Of a stretch of DNA of 34,938 nt, positions 15,699 to 24,835 are shown piece by piece. The stretch comes from Desulfobacterales bacterium (GTDB lineage: Bacteria; Desulfobacterota; Desulfobacteria; Desulfobacterales; UBA11574), in NCBI GenBank assembly GCA_030145345.1, contig JAQYVT010000022.1, positions 1-34,938 of the forward strand, in the 5' to 3' direction. The notes under the pieces were generated by a model that was not told the origin of the DNA, did not search any database, and saw only the letters and a list, made by a program, of their open reading frames with translations. A program made the translations under genes and the position numbers. The first letter of the stretch is position 1. Each line of letters begins with the position of its first letter.

Positions 15699-16730
15699 TC
15701 ATGGTTGTCTCATCAGGTCACTCTCCTGAAACGTGATACAGGGATTACTTTCATGAACAACCTCGGGACTTTTGATCCATGTTGTCCAGCCCAGACGGGG
15801 TTGAGTCTCTGCACCCAATATGCACGGAGGCACTTCTTCTCGATTTAAGTATATGCTCGTCTCGAATTCATACTCCATTCCGACCATGTATTTGATAAGG
15901 GAAAAAATCGGGCCGAGCATGTCACCGCTGGGCAGAAAGCGTAAAAAATCTTTATAGTTCATAGGCCCCAAATTGACACGGAATTTAGACTGGCAGTCCC
16001 AGACATAGCTCCCGCAAACAGTATCAACACCCAGTTGGGAATTTGCCGAACCGATCTGGGTCTGGTCTTCCGGGCTCAGAGGAATCATCTGCTCAATGAA
16101 TTGTTCGACCTCAACAGTGGTGTCTGAAAGGAATGATACTGTGGCGTTAATAGAGGCCGCTGACGGGGCATGTCTTGATATGAGCCCACTGTAAAATGCC
16201 AGAGATTCCTCCGGCAATCCGATCCTTCCGCTGATTCCCGGAGTTCCCAGACCGGATAGACTCAAAAGATACCTTGACAGTCTGTCTTCGGCCCCGGGGA
16301 GATAGTTCTCCGGGAACCGGTGTTTCTTCCAGGCCAGATAAAAAAGGGAGATAAGACGGTGGTGAAAAATATCTAAAAAGGCTGTGAAGCTAAAATCCTT
16401 ATGCCAGTTTCTTTCCGCTGCCAGTTCATTATACAACCGCGGAAGGACACCGTTTGGACCGATAAGTCCCATAAACGTGACGGCCATTTCCGCGGGCTTC
16501 TCTTCATCACCAGGCTCCAGACTGGAAATATCACTGGGAGGAAAAGCGAATCCGGGTTTTACCGAGAATCTTACAGCCTCTTCTGAAGGCACCAGTGTCT
16601 GGCCCAGGGGCTTTTTGTCGGGATGTAGTGATTCTATAAGATCTACAGCCTTAAAAAAAGAAAATCGGTAGAATTCTTCGGCCAAGCGATCTTTTAGAGG
16701 AGTACCCGATTGCCGTTTCTGGGGGGCCAC
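15699..16730 (-). CDS. tssG: TssG baseplate protein
   Basis: This is TssG (VasB/ImpH family): LAEEFYRFSFFKAVDLIESL near the start, MGLIGPNGVLPRLYNEL, HHRLISLFYLAWKKHR and LGPMNYKDFLRFLPSG near the end. TssG forms a baseplate wedge with two TssF and one TssE under TssK. I chose a GTG at 16730 (VAPQKRQSG; 343 residues), with AGAGG about 10 nt upstream and a 37-nt overlap with tssF. The frame reaches an ATG at 16826, but that would overlap tssF by 133 nt and adds sequence atypical of the family. Confidence 0.93.
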   Translation of the reverse strand: MAPQKRQSGTPLKDRLAEEFYRFSFFKAVDLIESLHPDKKPLGQTLVPSEEAVRFSVKPGFAFPPSDISSLEPGDEEKPAEMAVTFMGLIGPNGVLPRLYNELAAERNWHKDFSFTAFLDIFHHRLISLFYLAWKKHRFPENYLPGAEDRLSRYLLSLSGLGTPGISGRIGLPEESLAFYSGLISRHAPSAASINATVSFLSDTTVEVEQFIEQMIPLSPEDQTQIGSANSQLGVDTVCGSYVWDCQSKFRVNLGPMNYKDFLRFLPSGDMLGPIFSLIKYMVGMEYEFETSIYLNREEVPPCILGAETQPRLGWTTWIKSPEVVHESNPCITFQESDLMRQP

Positions 16731-18499
16731 TGTTTTATTGCCTCTTTTCTTTGTATGGTTTTTGCGATCAACTGGGAAAAGGAATTGACGGAGACATACT
16801 GACCCAGAAATCTTTCTAGAATGCATGCAAACAGATAAAGACCTGTCCCCACAAACTTGTCTTCGTCAAATTCTATGCTGACCTGCACGCCGCGACAAAA
16901 GCCTTGCCCCATCCTCTTGGTAATATGTCGGGATGTAAGAGACACGATTCCGTTTATTTGCTGTCTTGTCGCCGGTGAATTGTCGAAATCATAGAGTCTG
17001 AGGATCTCTCTGAGGGCCTCTTCTCCTCCCTGAACAATAGACATGTAATTGAGGGAGAGATGCGATATCAGGCGCCATTGCAATGCACCTCCAAGGGAAG
17101 GCCTGCGCGTGGGGGTTGGTTTTATCAGGCTGATGATACGTGCAACAGGTGCCGCCGTCTCTATACTGAAGTCACTTGTTGAATTCCCGATCGGAAGGCG
17201 CACCGGCAGATCCCGGTTTGTGCAGGTGACATGCAACGTTAATGTTTCTTCTCCCGGATCAACAGGGTTGAAGTCCAGGTCTTTAAAAGAGAGAAAGACC
17301 TCCGAACCGCTGTCGCCCTTTTTGCCGGAAGAACGCCGTTCTGTATGCCAGAACGCACGCTTTCCAAGGCTGTCATCTTCATCAAGGTGATGCCTGACAG
17401 AATAAAAAGGTTTGAAATCAACTTCCTTGCCCGGTGATGATTGAGATGAGGAAGTTACCCTGTCTACGCTGTAAACCTCAGTCGAATCCTGCCGTCTGAT
17501 ATCCGGAATAACACGGTATTCGGTCTTCTGCTGTTCAACACGAATCGGTTCTGAAATACGATTGAAAAGATTTATTGCAGGTGTCGCATGGGTGTAAAAC
17601 GTATCTTTATTTATTACAAGATCTGATTTGGCCGCCTTGTCTAGATATATCCGGATATCAAGGGTGTCTTTGAGGCCCTTGTTTTTAAGCCTGCTGAGTC
17701 CGCTGAGATCAAAAAAAAGAAACTTTTCGGGAAAACAGAAATATTCGAAAAGAAGGATATAGCCGGGAAAAGACCTTTTTGAATAGGGTAGTATTCCCTC
17801 ATCGGGATTAAATCCAACCGGTAATATGTCTTTTGGGTTCAGGGGTACCACTTCTTTCTTTCCACTTTCGTTAACAGACTCACATTCCACATGGCACACG
17901 TGGTTGAACAAAAGTTCATAGAGATGAAAAACGTGCTGATGCGGGCCGTTTAGAAAAAAGCGCAGTTTTTCCCATTCGATCTTGGAAATACTCTGACTCT
18001 TATATGCCTTTAACTGGATTAAAAGAATCTGTTGGGCGCCTCTGATCTGCTTAACAGGGTCTTGGAGCCTTGCTGAAACAACGTCAACAGGCCAAATTGT
18101 GACGGGGTAGGAGGTTGTGAACTGGCAGGTGGTGCCGCCCACGGATTTGGAATAGAGCGCAGCATTTTTATCTATTTTGTAGCCGACCGGCGGGATAGTC
18201 TGCTTTATGGGCTCGAATCTCACAACAGACATGGAAGGTATCGGGCGGATGAAATGAGGGTAGATTATACTGAGGATAGATTCTGTTATCTCAGGGAAAT
18301 CATCCTCTATTTTCTTGTGTATGCGCCCGCTGATAAAGGCAAAGGCCTCAATCAGGCGCTCGGTATGGGGATCATCACATTTGTCGGCTTCGAGCTTCAG
18401 CCTGCCTGCAATCTTGGGGTACTTTTTTGCAAATTCCGCACCCATCTCGCGGATAAAGGTCAGTTCACGTTCGTAATAATTTAAAAGGCTATCTTCCAT
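16694..18499 (-). CDS. tssF: TssF baseplate protein
   Basis: This is TssF (VasA/ImpG family), 601 residues starting MEDSLLNYYERELTFIRE with the typical GAEFAKKYPKIAGRL. Later signatures include FAFISGRIHKKIEDDFPEI, YPHFIRPIPSMSV, FDLSGLSRL and the RPSLGGALQWRLISHLSLNY segment. The C-terminal part (FCRGVQVSIEFDEDKFVG, FLGQYVSVNSFSQL) is complete. A TTG two codons upstream is the alternative start. The gene overlaps tssG, so the two baseplate partners are translationally coupled. The 178 nt to tssE hold no recognised site. Confidence 0.96.
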   Translation of the reverse strand: MEDSLLNYYERELTFIREMGAEFAKKYPKIAGRLKLEADKCDDPHTERLIEAFAFISGRIHKKIEDDFPEITESILSIIYPHFIRPIPSMSVVRFEPIKQTIPPVGYKIDKNAALYSKSVGGTTCQFTTSYPVTIWPVDVVSARLQDPVKQIRGAQQILLIQLKAYKSQSISKIEWEKLRFFLNGPHQHVFHLYELLFNHVCHVECESVNESGKKEVVPLNPKDILPVGFNPDEGILPYSKRSFPGYILLFEYFCFPEKFLFFDLSGLSRLKNKGLKDTLDIRIYLDKAAKSDLVINKDTFYTHATPAINLFNRISEPIRVEQQKTEYRVIPDIRRQDSTEVYSVDRVTSSSQSSPGKEVDFKPFYSVRHHLDEDDSLGKRAFWHTERRSSGKKGDSGSEVFLSFKDLDFNPVDPGEETLTLHVTCTNRDLPVRLPIGNSTSDFSIETAAPVARIISLIKPTPTRRPSLGGALQWRLISHLSLNYMSIVQGGEEALREILRLYDFDNSPATRQQINGIVSLTSRHITKRMGQGFCRGVQVSIEFDEDKFVGTGLYLFACILERFLGQYVSVNSFSQLIAKTIQRKEAIKQWPPRNGNRVLL

Positions 18500-18677
18500 A
18501 AGCAAGCTGCTTTGCTGGTAAGCTGTGAGTCCTTATGCTGATACTTAATCTGTTTAGCGTATGAGCGGCCAAACAGGCACGCCAGTATGTTGTTTAGGCG
18601 ATAAGCAAAAAATATGCTTTCCTGATAGTATAGCAGCTCAAGTACTTATCAACTTAATCGCTATTCCGGCTTAACCG

Positions 18678-19151
18678 TTAATTTTGTATCACGTACTCGC
18701 CTCTGTTGGTGTCAAAATAGGTGTCAAACGACACAGGCTCGGTTTCAGATTCAACAACCAGGGTTCCACTTATCCTGAACCTGATATTTCGCCCTGCTTC
18801 AATATCTTCTTCAAGACGCACGGTTACATTCTTTAACCGGGGTTCAAACCTTGAAATCGTTTTTTCAATATCCTGCCGTAATCGTCGCTTCACAGAGCGA
18901 CTTCTGGGGTTTTCGGCGGTAAAATCTCCTATTCCGTACATAAAAACAGAATTGTTTATCTCCTTGTACGAGGCAGGTACCGGTAGTATCTGTCGCCGGG
19001 TATTCAGGAGATTCTCCAGATCCCTTACGACCATGACCTTTATTCGAGTGATATCGAACAAACGTTGCTGGAGAGGCTCACGGGAAACCCCTGGTTCCAT
19101 GTCCACAAGCCTGTCCAGGATAGATGCCCGGATGTTTTGACCGCTCTTCAT
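18678..19151 (-). CDS. tssE: TssE, gp25-like baseplate protein
   Basis: This 157-residue protein belongs to the T4 gp25-like family. It begins with ASILDRLVD, has VRDLENLLNTRRQ, then YGIGDFTAENP and IEKTISRFEPRLKNVTVRLEED. Members sit in the baseplate and nucleate sheath polymerisation. It lies 15 nt after hcp in transcription order and the C-terminal end (DTYFDTNRGEYVIQN) is intact. Confidence 0.95.
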   Translation of the reverse strand: MKSGQNIRASILDRLVDMEPGVSREPLQQRLFDITRIKVMVVRDLENLLNTRRQILPVPASYKEINNSVFMYGIGDFTAENPRSRSVKRRLRQDIEKTISRFEPRLKNVTVRLEEDIEAGRNIRFRISGTLVVESETEPVSFDTYFDTNRGEYVIQN

Positions 19152-19166
19152 GTCACGCTAAGAAAA

Positions 19167-19655
19167 TCAAAGGGCCTTGTTTTGTGTAAGATCCCAGCCC
19201 GCCGGCACATTTCCAGCGGGTTTGCCGTCGCGTCCAAGCCGAATATAGGTCAGTTGTATTTTCCCAAAATTAAATGTAACCGACTCCGTGGGTTCGCCGC
19301 CGCCGCCGCCGCCTGTGCTTACAGAACTGATGATCACATCTTTCAACACATATTCCATGTACTTCTGCTTGTCACCTCCTGCACGGCACAACTCAAGTTT
19401 GACCTCCTTGATGGAATCTCCTTTGGCACATGCGGCGAACAATTTCGGAGACGCTATATCCATAGTTTTCACAATACTCACGTCCTGGAAATCCGCACGA
19501 CTGCCTGCTGCTGAAGTCGTTGCACTACGGTCTGCAGCGGAGGCCATTTGTGAAACCCCAAAGTTATAGGAAAGTACTTCTATCCAATCCTTGTGTTTGT
19601 CATCCGTACTTTCACCTTTGATTCCGTCAATAAACAAAAAATTGTCAGCTGCCAT
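19167..19655 (-). CDS. hcp: Hcp/TssD inner-tube protein
   Basis: This 162-residue Hcp starts MAADNFLFIDGIKGES and contains WIEVLSYNFGVSQ, FQDVSIVKTMDIASPKLF, the VKLELCRAGGDKQKYMEYVLKDVIISSVS strand pair and FGKIQLTY. Hcp hexamers stack to form the expelled tube. A loop carries six consecutive Gly codons, all GGC (19296-19313). AAAGGAG precedes the ATG. It lies 123 nt after tssC; that gap has a short AATTTAAATT palindrome but no clear promoter, although hcp often has extra promoters. Confidence 0.97.
   Translation of the reverse strand: MAADNFLFIDGIKGESTDDKHKDWIEVLSYNFGVSQMASAADRSATTSAAGSRADFQDVSIVKTMDIASPKLFAACAKGDSIKEVKLELCRAGGDKQKYMEYVLKDVIISSVSTGGGGGGEPTESVTFNFGKIQLTYIRLGRDGKPAGNVPAGWDLTQNKAL
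19296..19313 (-). repeat. (GGC)6 triplet repeat inside hcp
   Basis: Six identical GGC codons encode a hexaglycine in the loop before the last beta-strands of Hcp. Slippage would only change the number of glycines. Confidence 0.85.
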
Positions 19656-19778
19656 AGCAAATTTCTCCTTTTGTCTATAAATTTAACCTTTTTTGAGCCA
19701 ATTTAAATTGTCACCCACATGAACTCATAAACCATCCTGTCTTATCACCTTAGCAACTATTCAGTGGAACAGCTGGTT

Positions 19779-21272
19779 TTAACCCTGTGCCGGAGGTGGA
19801 AGTTCCGCAACCAGCCGCAATGAAACGGCCAATTCATCCAGTTGATAGTGAGGTTTCAAAAATGCCACAGCACGGTAGGCACCGGGTTTGCCTGCAATTT
19901 CGCTTACATCTATTCTTGCCTCGCGCAAAGGATACTTGGCCTTCATTTCCTGTCCGGCGCTGTCATCTAAAAGAACATAATTGCTGATCCAATTGTTCAA
20001 GAAATCCTCTGCATTCTTACGCGTCATAAAACTGCCCACCTTGTCTCTCATAATGGATTTTAGATAATGGGCAAATCTTGAAACAGCAAGAATATATTGA
20101 AGCTGTGAAGACAACTTTGCACTGGCATTGGCTGAATCAGAGTCATATACTTTTGGCTTGTTGCCGGTCTGTGTGCTGAAATACGCCGCATAGTCCGTCC
20201 CCTTGCAATGGACCAGAGGCACAAACCCGAGATCTGCGAACTCTTTTTCACGCCGGTCGGTAATGGCTATTTCTGTGGGGCACTTGAGGGCAACATCGCC
20301 CTCATCCGTCTTAAACGTGTGGACAGGCAGGCCTTCTACAAGTCCCCCCCCTTCCACACCCCTGATGGCCGCACACCATCCATATTTGGCAAAGGCATCG
20401 GTCAAACGGCTGCCAAGGGCATATGCCGCATTGCCCCAGAGATATTTACTGCTGTCTGTCCCGTCAATATCCTCTTCAAAATTGAATGATTCCACAGGCA
20501 CATTGTCCTGGCCGTAGGGAAGTCGCATCAGGATATGTGGTAGGGTCAAAGCGACATATCTTGAATCTTCGGTATCGCGGAAAGATCGCCACTTGGCATA
20601 ATCCGCCCCTTGAAAAATCTTGGCCAGATCACGCGGGCCACCAAGTTCTTCAAAGCTGTCCCAGTTAAACAGCTGGGGAGACGCTGCAGAGACAAAAGGG
20701 GCATGGGACGCTGCGGCTACCTGCGATATCTTTTCCAGAAGAGCAAGATCCTGCGGATGGCTGCTGAACTCATAATCCCCGACCAAGGCGCCGTAGGAGG
20801 CACCGCCGAACATACCGTATTCTTCTTCATAAACCTTCTTGAAAAGAGCGGACTGATCAAATTCACTTGCCTTTTCCATGTCCTTAAGGAGATCTTTTTT
20901 GGATGTATTCATCACCCTGATTTTCATACGCTCCCCGGTCTCGCTCTGGCTGACAAGGTATTGTAACCCCCTCCATGAGGCTTCAAGCTTTTGAAAATCA
21001 GAATGGTGCATCACTTCATTCAATTGATCGGAGATCAGTCGATCTATCTGGGCAATCCTGACATTGATCATGGCTTCGGTATCCTTGGAAACCGTCATGG
21101 TTCCCTCCATGATCTGCCCGACAAACTCGCCGATAAGATCCCTGGCTCCCTGCTTTTGACTCTCGTCACGGGCCAGTTTGCCTTCCTCTATGATCTGTTC
21201 CAGGAGGCTCTTTTCTTCCTGAACCTCTTTTGCTGAAACAGCCTGTTGCTCTTCTTTTTGATTTTCAGACAT
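19779..21272 (-). CDS. tssC: TssC, large sheath subunit
   Basis: This 497-residue TssC (VipB/EvpB family) starts MSENQKEEQQ. It has the SLLEQIIEEGKLARDESQ helix used for ClpV recognition, then VMHHSDFQKLEASWRGLQYLV, YGMFGGASYGALVGDYEF, the PHILMRLPYGQDNVPVESFNF block and WGNAAYALGSRLTDAFAKYGW. The C-terminal domain is complete (FAHYLKSIMRDKVGSFM, LNNWISNYVL, PGAYRAVAFLKPHYQLDEL). I use the ATG at 21272 with a GGGGGTG Shine-Dalgarno; a GTG three codons upstream is possible. It is the reference for the shorter fused paralog at 9288-10862. Confidence 0.97.
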   Translation of the reverse strand: MSENQKEEQQAVSAKEVQEEKSLLEQIIEEGKLARDESQKQGARDLIGEFVGQIMEGTMTVSKDTEAMINVRIAQIDRLISDQLNEVMHHSDFQKLEASWRGLQYLVSQSETGERMKIRVMNTSKKDLLKDMEKASEFDQSALFKKVYEEEYGMFGGASYGALVGDYEFSSHPQDLALLEKISQVAAASHAPFVSAASPQLFNWDSFEELGGPRDLAKIFQGADYAKWRSFRDTEDSRYVALTLPHILMRLPYGQDNVPVESFNFEEDIDGTDSSKYLWGNAAYALGSRLTDAFAKYGWCAAIRGVEGGGLVEGLPVHTFKTDEGDVALKCPTEIAITDRREKEFADLGFVPLVHCKGTDYAAYFSTQTGNKPKVYDSDSANASAKLSSQLQYILAVSRFAHYLKSIMRDKVGSFMTRKNAEDFLNNWISNYVLLDDSAGQEMKAKYPLREARIDVSEIAGKPGAYRAVAFLKPHYQLDELAVSLRLVAELPPPAQG

Positions 21273-21293
21273 GTGAAACACCCCCTTATACGA

Positions 21294-21815
21294 TTATTCT
21301 TTTTCCTCTTCGGATTTTTGCACGCCGGCCTCGCTCCCGAGCTTCTCCAGAGCATCGGTGCTTGAAATAATATCCTGGAGCAATTCATCCAGCCTGTCGT
21401 TCCCGTCGAGTTTATTGAGCAGATCGGAAAGCTTTTTTCTGGTTTCTACCAGTTTGCGCACCGGTGTAATCTGTTCTGCCACACGCTCAGGATGAAAATC
21501 ATCCATGGACTTAAAGCGAAGCTCTACAGCCATTTTTGTATCATCATCCGTCAGCTTGTTGTCTGCCCTGAAGGCCAACCTCGGCTTCATGCCGGCAAGG
21601 ACATTGTCAAAATTGTCCCTGTCAATTTCAACAAATTTTCTATCTTTAAGTTTCGGCAAGGGTTCATCCGGCTTGCCGGATATATCGGCCAGAACACCCA
21701 CGACAAAAGGAATCTCCTTCATTTCAATAGCCTCTCCGATTTCTACGTCGTAAGTTATCTGGACCCTGGGGGCCCTTACCCTATCGAGGGTATGCTGTAA
21801 ACTTTCCTTGGCCAT
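21294..21815 (-). CDS. tssB: TssB, small sheath subunit
   Basis: This 173-residue TssB (VipA/ImpB family) begins MAKESLQHTLDRVRAPRVQITYDVE, has FVVGVLADISG, KFVEIDRDNFDNVLAGM and FKSMDDFHPERVAEQ, and ends in a helical acidic tail. TssB and TssC copolymerise as the contractile sheath. AAAGGAGG precedes the ATG, and tssC starts 21 nt after its stop. Confidence 0.97.
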   Translation of the reverse strand: MAKESLQHTLDRVRAPRVQITYDVEIGEAIEMKEIPFVVGVLADISGKPDEPLPKLKDRKFVEIDRDNFDNVLAGMKPRLAFRADNKLTDDDTKMAVELRFKSMDDFHPERVAEQITPVRKLVETRKKLSDLLNKLDGNDRLDELLQDIISSTDALEKLGSEAGVQKSEEEKE

Positions 21816-21842
21816 AGTTCAACCTCCTTTTTGTTTGCAAAC

Positions 21843-23174
21843 CTAACCTTTATAGGTTATCGCTTTTGTTATATCCTTTGTACAAAGCCTTTGAAAAAGT
21901 TCATTATTGGCCTTGTATAAGTCATCATCAGAAGCCCCTTCAGCCGTTAGGCACTTGTAATAAGCATCAAGGATTTCTGCAATCCATATGGGAGATTCCC
22001 ACTGCTCGAGGTTCAACTGCTCAATCAATGTATGCAGTTCTTCCACAATAGGTCTTGCAAGATCCGGCCTGTCAGCCCTGAGGCAAAGTTTTGCCATCAG
22101 AAGCCTGTACCTGTTTTGCTGCCTTACAGAAGGTGCACTACACGATGCATTGAGGAGCTTTCCCAGAGCTTCTCTTATGCCGGATTCCTGTAAGTTGATC
22201 AGCGCGTCCCGCCAAAATGCCTGCTCAATAGAATCAAAATCGGTTGATATGTCAGAGGGAATTTGTTCCGCAACATTAGAAACCTCAACTTGTGCAACCG
22301 TTGAAGACGCTGATTCGGACTCATCCTCCAAAAATACATCTTGGACGGGTTCTGCATCACTTTCAGCCTGAGGTTCAGGTTTAAGTACCCCCTTCTCTTT
22401 TAGTATCCGGGACAAAACCATTTCGCAATCCTCGAGGGCCTGCCTGATTTCAGACAGCCTGGGGGCTTCATTTCCAAATTTTTCATCCACTGTTTCGTCA
22501 AATATCTTGAATTCATTCAGACATAAGGCCAAGGTTTTCTCGAGCTCCACATAATAGCGCTTTGACGAAGCAGTAACAGCAGAGTCAAAAGCTTCGGCCG
22601 TGAGCTTGCCCTCTGCGATCTTTTCATCGCGTGCAGCCTTCTTCTTATCGTCCACATCACCGTATTGATTAAGGGTATCTTTTTCATAACCCACCTGGCG
22701 GGACTCCTGCCATTTTAACCACGAATAGCCGGATGCGGCACTGCGATTGGTTATTGGAACTTCCCTTATGGAAAGCCAGATATTATTGTTTACAAACTCA
22801 AGGGTGCCTATCCTGTATTCAAGATCACCTTCGTCTATCTCCGGATAGACATGATCCCAGAAATCATGCAAGAAGCTGTTGAGAATTTTCAGACCCGAAG
22901 CGAATCCTTTGAAACCTTCGGTCCTTGTCAGTGCCTCTGTAAGCCATGCAGCGATTTGGAGATCCTTGGTTTTCTCTGAAAGCGCCTTCACAGAAAGCGC
23001 AATAACCTTGTTCCAGTCCGAGGTCTTGATTTCATGGTCCCAGTCTCCGCGATCAAAAGGATCATCAGCCCGTCTTGCCTCTTTTATCTCATCACAGACC
23101 GGTGCATAACGGAGGTTTTCACCTGCCGGATTGTCGCCCGGAATAGGGGCCAATATGGCATCTATATCAATCAT
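21843..23174 (-). CDS. tssA: TssA, ImpA_N-type assembly protein
   Basis: This 443-residue protein has the ImpA N-terminal domain: MIDIDAILAPIPGDNPAGENLRY, DWNKVIALSVKALSEKTKDLQIAAWLTEALTR and FWDHVYPEID. An acidic, Ser-rich linker follows at about 265-310. The C-terminal domain (WRDALINLQESGIREALGKLL; LWIAEILDAYYK-like end) carries the paired-helix pattern of the long TssA types. TssA recruits the baseplate and primes tube and sheath growth. The ATG overlaps the tagJ stop by 4 nt. Confidence 0.93.
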   Translation of the reverse strand: MIDIDAILAPIPGDNPAGENLRYAPVCDEIKEARRADDPFDRGDWDHEIKTSDWNKVIALSVKALSEKTKDLQIAAWLTEALTRTEGFKGFASGLKILNSFLHDFWDHVYPEIDEGDLEYRIGTLEFVNNNIWLSIREVPITNRSAASGYSWLKWQESRQVGYEKDTLNQYGDVDDKKKAARDEKIAEGKLTAEAFDSAVTASSKRYYVELEKTLALCLNEFKIFDETVDEKFGNEAPRLSEIRQALEDCEMVLSRILKEKGVLKPEPQAESDAEPVQDVFLEDESESASSTVAQVEVSNVAEQIPSDISTDFDSIEQAFWRDALINLQESGIREALGKLLNASCSAPSVRQQNRYRLLMAKLCLRADRPDLARPIVEELHTLIEQLNLEQWESPIWIAEILDAYYKCLTAEGASDDDLYKANNELFQRLCTKDITKAITYKG

Positions 23175-24004
23175 TTGTTTCTCCCATTCTCTGCTTCGTC
23201 AATTTCTTGTGAACCCTCGTATTTGAACCGAACGTCACGGATTTCCAGGATGGCCACCTCCTCGTTTCCGATTTGAAAGACATGTTGCCCAACACCGCTT
23301 GAAAACGATCCGCCGAGTGGAATCCAGTCTGTCATTCGCCCGAGCTTTACCCGTTCATCCTCATGGTGAAAGGATCCGGGATAAAGTACGGGTAGATAAC
23401 AATTCATGGCAAGTCCGTCCCAGGTCGTTATGTTTGCCTGAATCCATAGAAGATCAAAAAACGTTTTGGGTGCCAAAATGACCAGTTCCCTGATGGATTC
23501 AAAGGGTATCCACACATACCGTTCATGAACAAACGCTTCGAGAAAACAGGATAGTCGTGTGTCCGTATCCCGAAATCCGTTAAAATCTTTTCCGTTCAGT
23601 GTTCCCGAGATGGACGGACGTTGATTGTAAATTTCTTGGAATACGGTTTCGGCCGTTTGGTACTGCTGGTTATCAAGTTTTTGCCAGGCGGTTTGATACT
23701 GTTTTAGATAGGCCGGAGATTTCGGCAAAAAAGCAGGTGGTTGTTTTTTTTGCACAACGTCGATCCGTTCGATTTCGGCCTGAACCAGGTTCAGATAAAC
23801 CTGGACGCCCGTCTGCCGGGTTGAGTCCTGGGCGGAAATGATTTCCAGATGACGGCGGGCCTTGTCCCATTCGCCCGTGTAAGCCAGAACCTGAAACAAA
23901 AGCGTGCGACTGCTCTGGTCGGCGGGGGAAGCTTTAACCGCCTCGATCAAATGACTGCGGGCGTCTGAAAGTTTGCCGGCCTGGATAAGATCTTTGTAAC
24001 GCAT
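23171..24004 (-). CDS. tagJ: TagJ/ImpE-family T6SS accessory protein
   Basis: This 277-residue protein has TPR-like N-terminal helices (AGKLSDARSHLIEAVKASPAD, LLFQVLAYTGEWDKARRHL) and the ImpE signature region: FNGFRDTDTRLSCFLEAF, YVWIPFESIRELVI, PKTFFDLLW, LPVLYPGS and the RMTDWIPL segment. ImpE/TagJ/HsiE proteins contact TssB and ClpV in known systems and modulate sheath recycling. It overlaps tssA by 4 nt, a linkage that fits coordinated sheath assembly. Confidence 0.92.
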   Translation of the reverse strand: MRYKDLIQAGKLSDARSHLIEAVKASPADQSSRTLLFQVLAYTGEWDKARRHLEIISAQDSTRQTGVQVYLNLVQAEIERIDVVQKKQPPAFLPKSPAYLKQYQTAWQKLDNQQYQTAETVFQEIYNQRPSISGTLNGKDFNGFRDTDTRLSCFLEAFVHERYVWIPFESIRELVILAPKTFFDLLWIQANITTWDGLAMNCYLPVLYPGSFHHEDERVKLGRMTDWIPLGGSFSSGVGQHVFQIGNEEVAILEIRDVRFKYEGSQEIDEAENGRNK

Positions 24005-24052
24005 TTTATTAAATAATCCTAAATGGTTGCATGGTTAAACCGATCTGTACAG

Positions 24053-24835
24053 TTACAGAGCACCCGTGTGGGCCGACCAGAGTCTTACAAAATCGTTCGC
24101 AGTTAAAGACCTGTTAAAAACGGCCAGAAAATGTTTTTCAGGGACTCCGCCCAAAAATACCGCATTCGGCACACCGGAACTGTGAACTTTTAACAAAGAA
24201 CTCCATTGGCCTGCCATCGTAAGGGGGTCTTCCTCGGCCTGGCTGTCAAGGGGTACCAGAACTTCCATTTTTTTAGCCAGACGGTCCGCTTGTTCCCTTA
24301 TTTCACCACTGTCTTTTGAGGTTGTCAAGGCGTTAGCCGAAGATTGAAGTTTACCCTGGCTTCTGTTTTGAGATTTCAACTCCAGCCAATCATGACTCGG
24401 GTTCTTAATGGCACAAACCTCATTTTCAAGGTCCTTTAAGTTATCAAAACGCCTTGAGGAAATGTATTCAATCTGATCCCAGATCTTTTCAAAGGTATGG
24501 GGGAGAAGATCCCAATCATCTTCCCATCCGTCAAGGGTGCCGTCTCCCATGATAAGGAGCGGATAGGGTCGTCCGATGCCGTCGCTGCTATCTTTTCCAA
24601 CACCGCAAATCAGGTTTCCTTTTTTCAAACCTTTGGCCCAAAAGCGCCAGGAGTAAACACTTCGGGCAGGTTTTCTCTGGTTGCTTAAAATCAGATATCC
24701 CTTTTCAATCCAGCTTTCAAATGCAAGCAAAAGCGGGGTGGTGAGACTCGCCCGGAAATAATCCATGGCTACGGGATGCTTGCCGCATACGGCCCAATTC
24801 CAGGTGTTTTTGGATTTGCCTTTCAGTCCCAGCAT
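24053..24835 (-). CDS. tagF: TagF/ImpM-family post-translational regulator
   Basis: This 260-residue protein has the TagF N-terminal pattern: CGKHPVAMDYFRA near the start, FWAKGLKKGNLICGV, and GIGRPYPLLIMGDG. In characterised systems TagF represses T6SS assembly, via Fha/TagH proteins in some species. The C-terminal half (about 160-260), including SQAEEDPLTMAGQWSSLL, is less typical. The start overlaps the end of tssM by 13 nt. It is a likely off-switch for this system; the partner normally named for it, an FHA protein, is missing its FHA domain here. Confidence 0.9.
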   Translation of the reverse strand: MLGLKGKSKNTWNWAVCGKHPVAMDYFRASLTTPLLLAFESWIEKGYLILSNQRKPARSVYSWRFWAKGLKKGNLICGVGKDSSDGIGRPYPLLIMGDGTLDGWEDDWDLLPHTFEKIWDQIEYISSRRFDNLKDLENEVCAIKNPSHDWLELKSQNRSQGKLQSSANALTTSKDSGEIREQADRLAKKMEVLVPLDSQAEEDPLTMAGQWSSLLKVHSSGVPNAVFLGGVPEKHFLAVFNRSLTANDFVRLWSAHTGAL

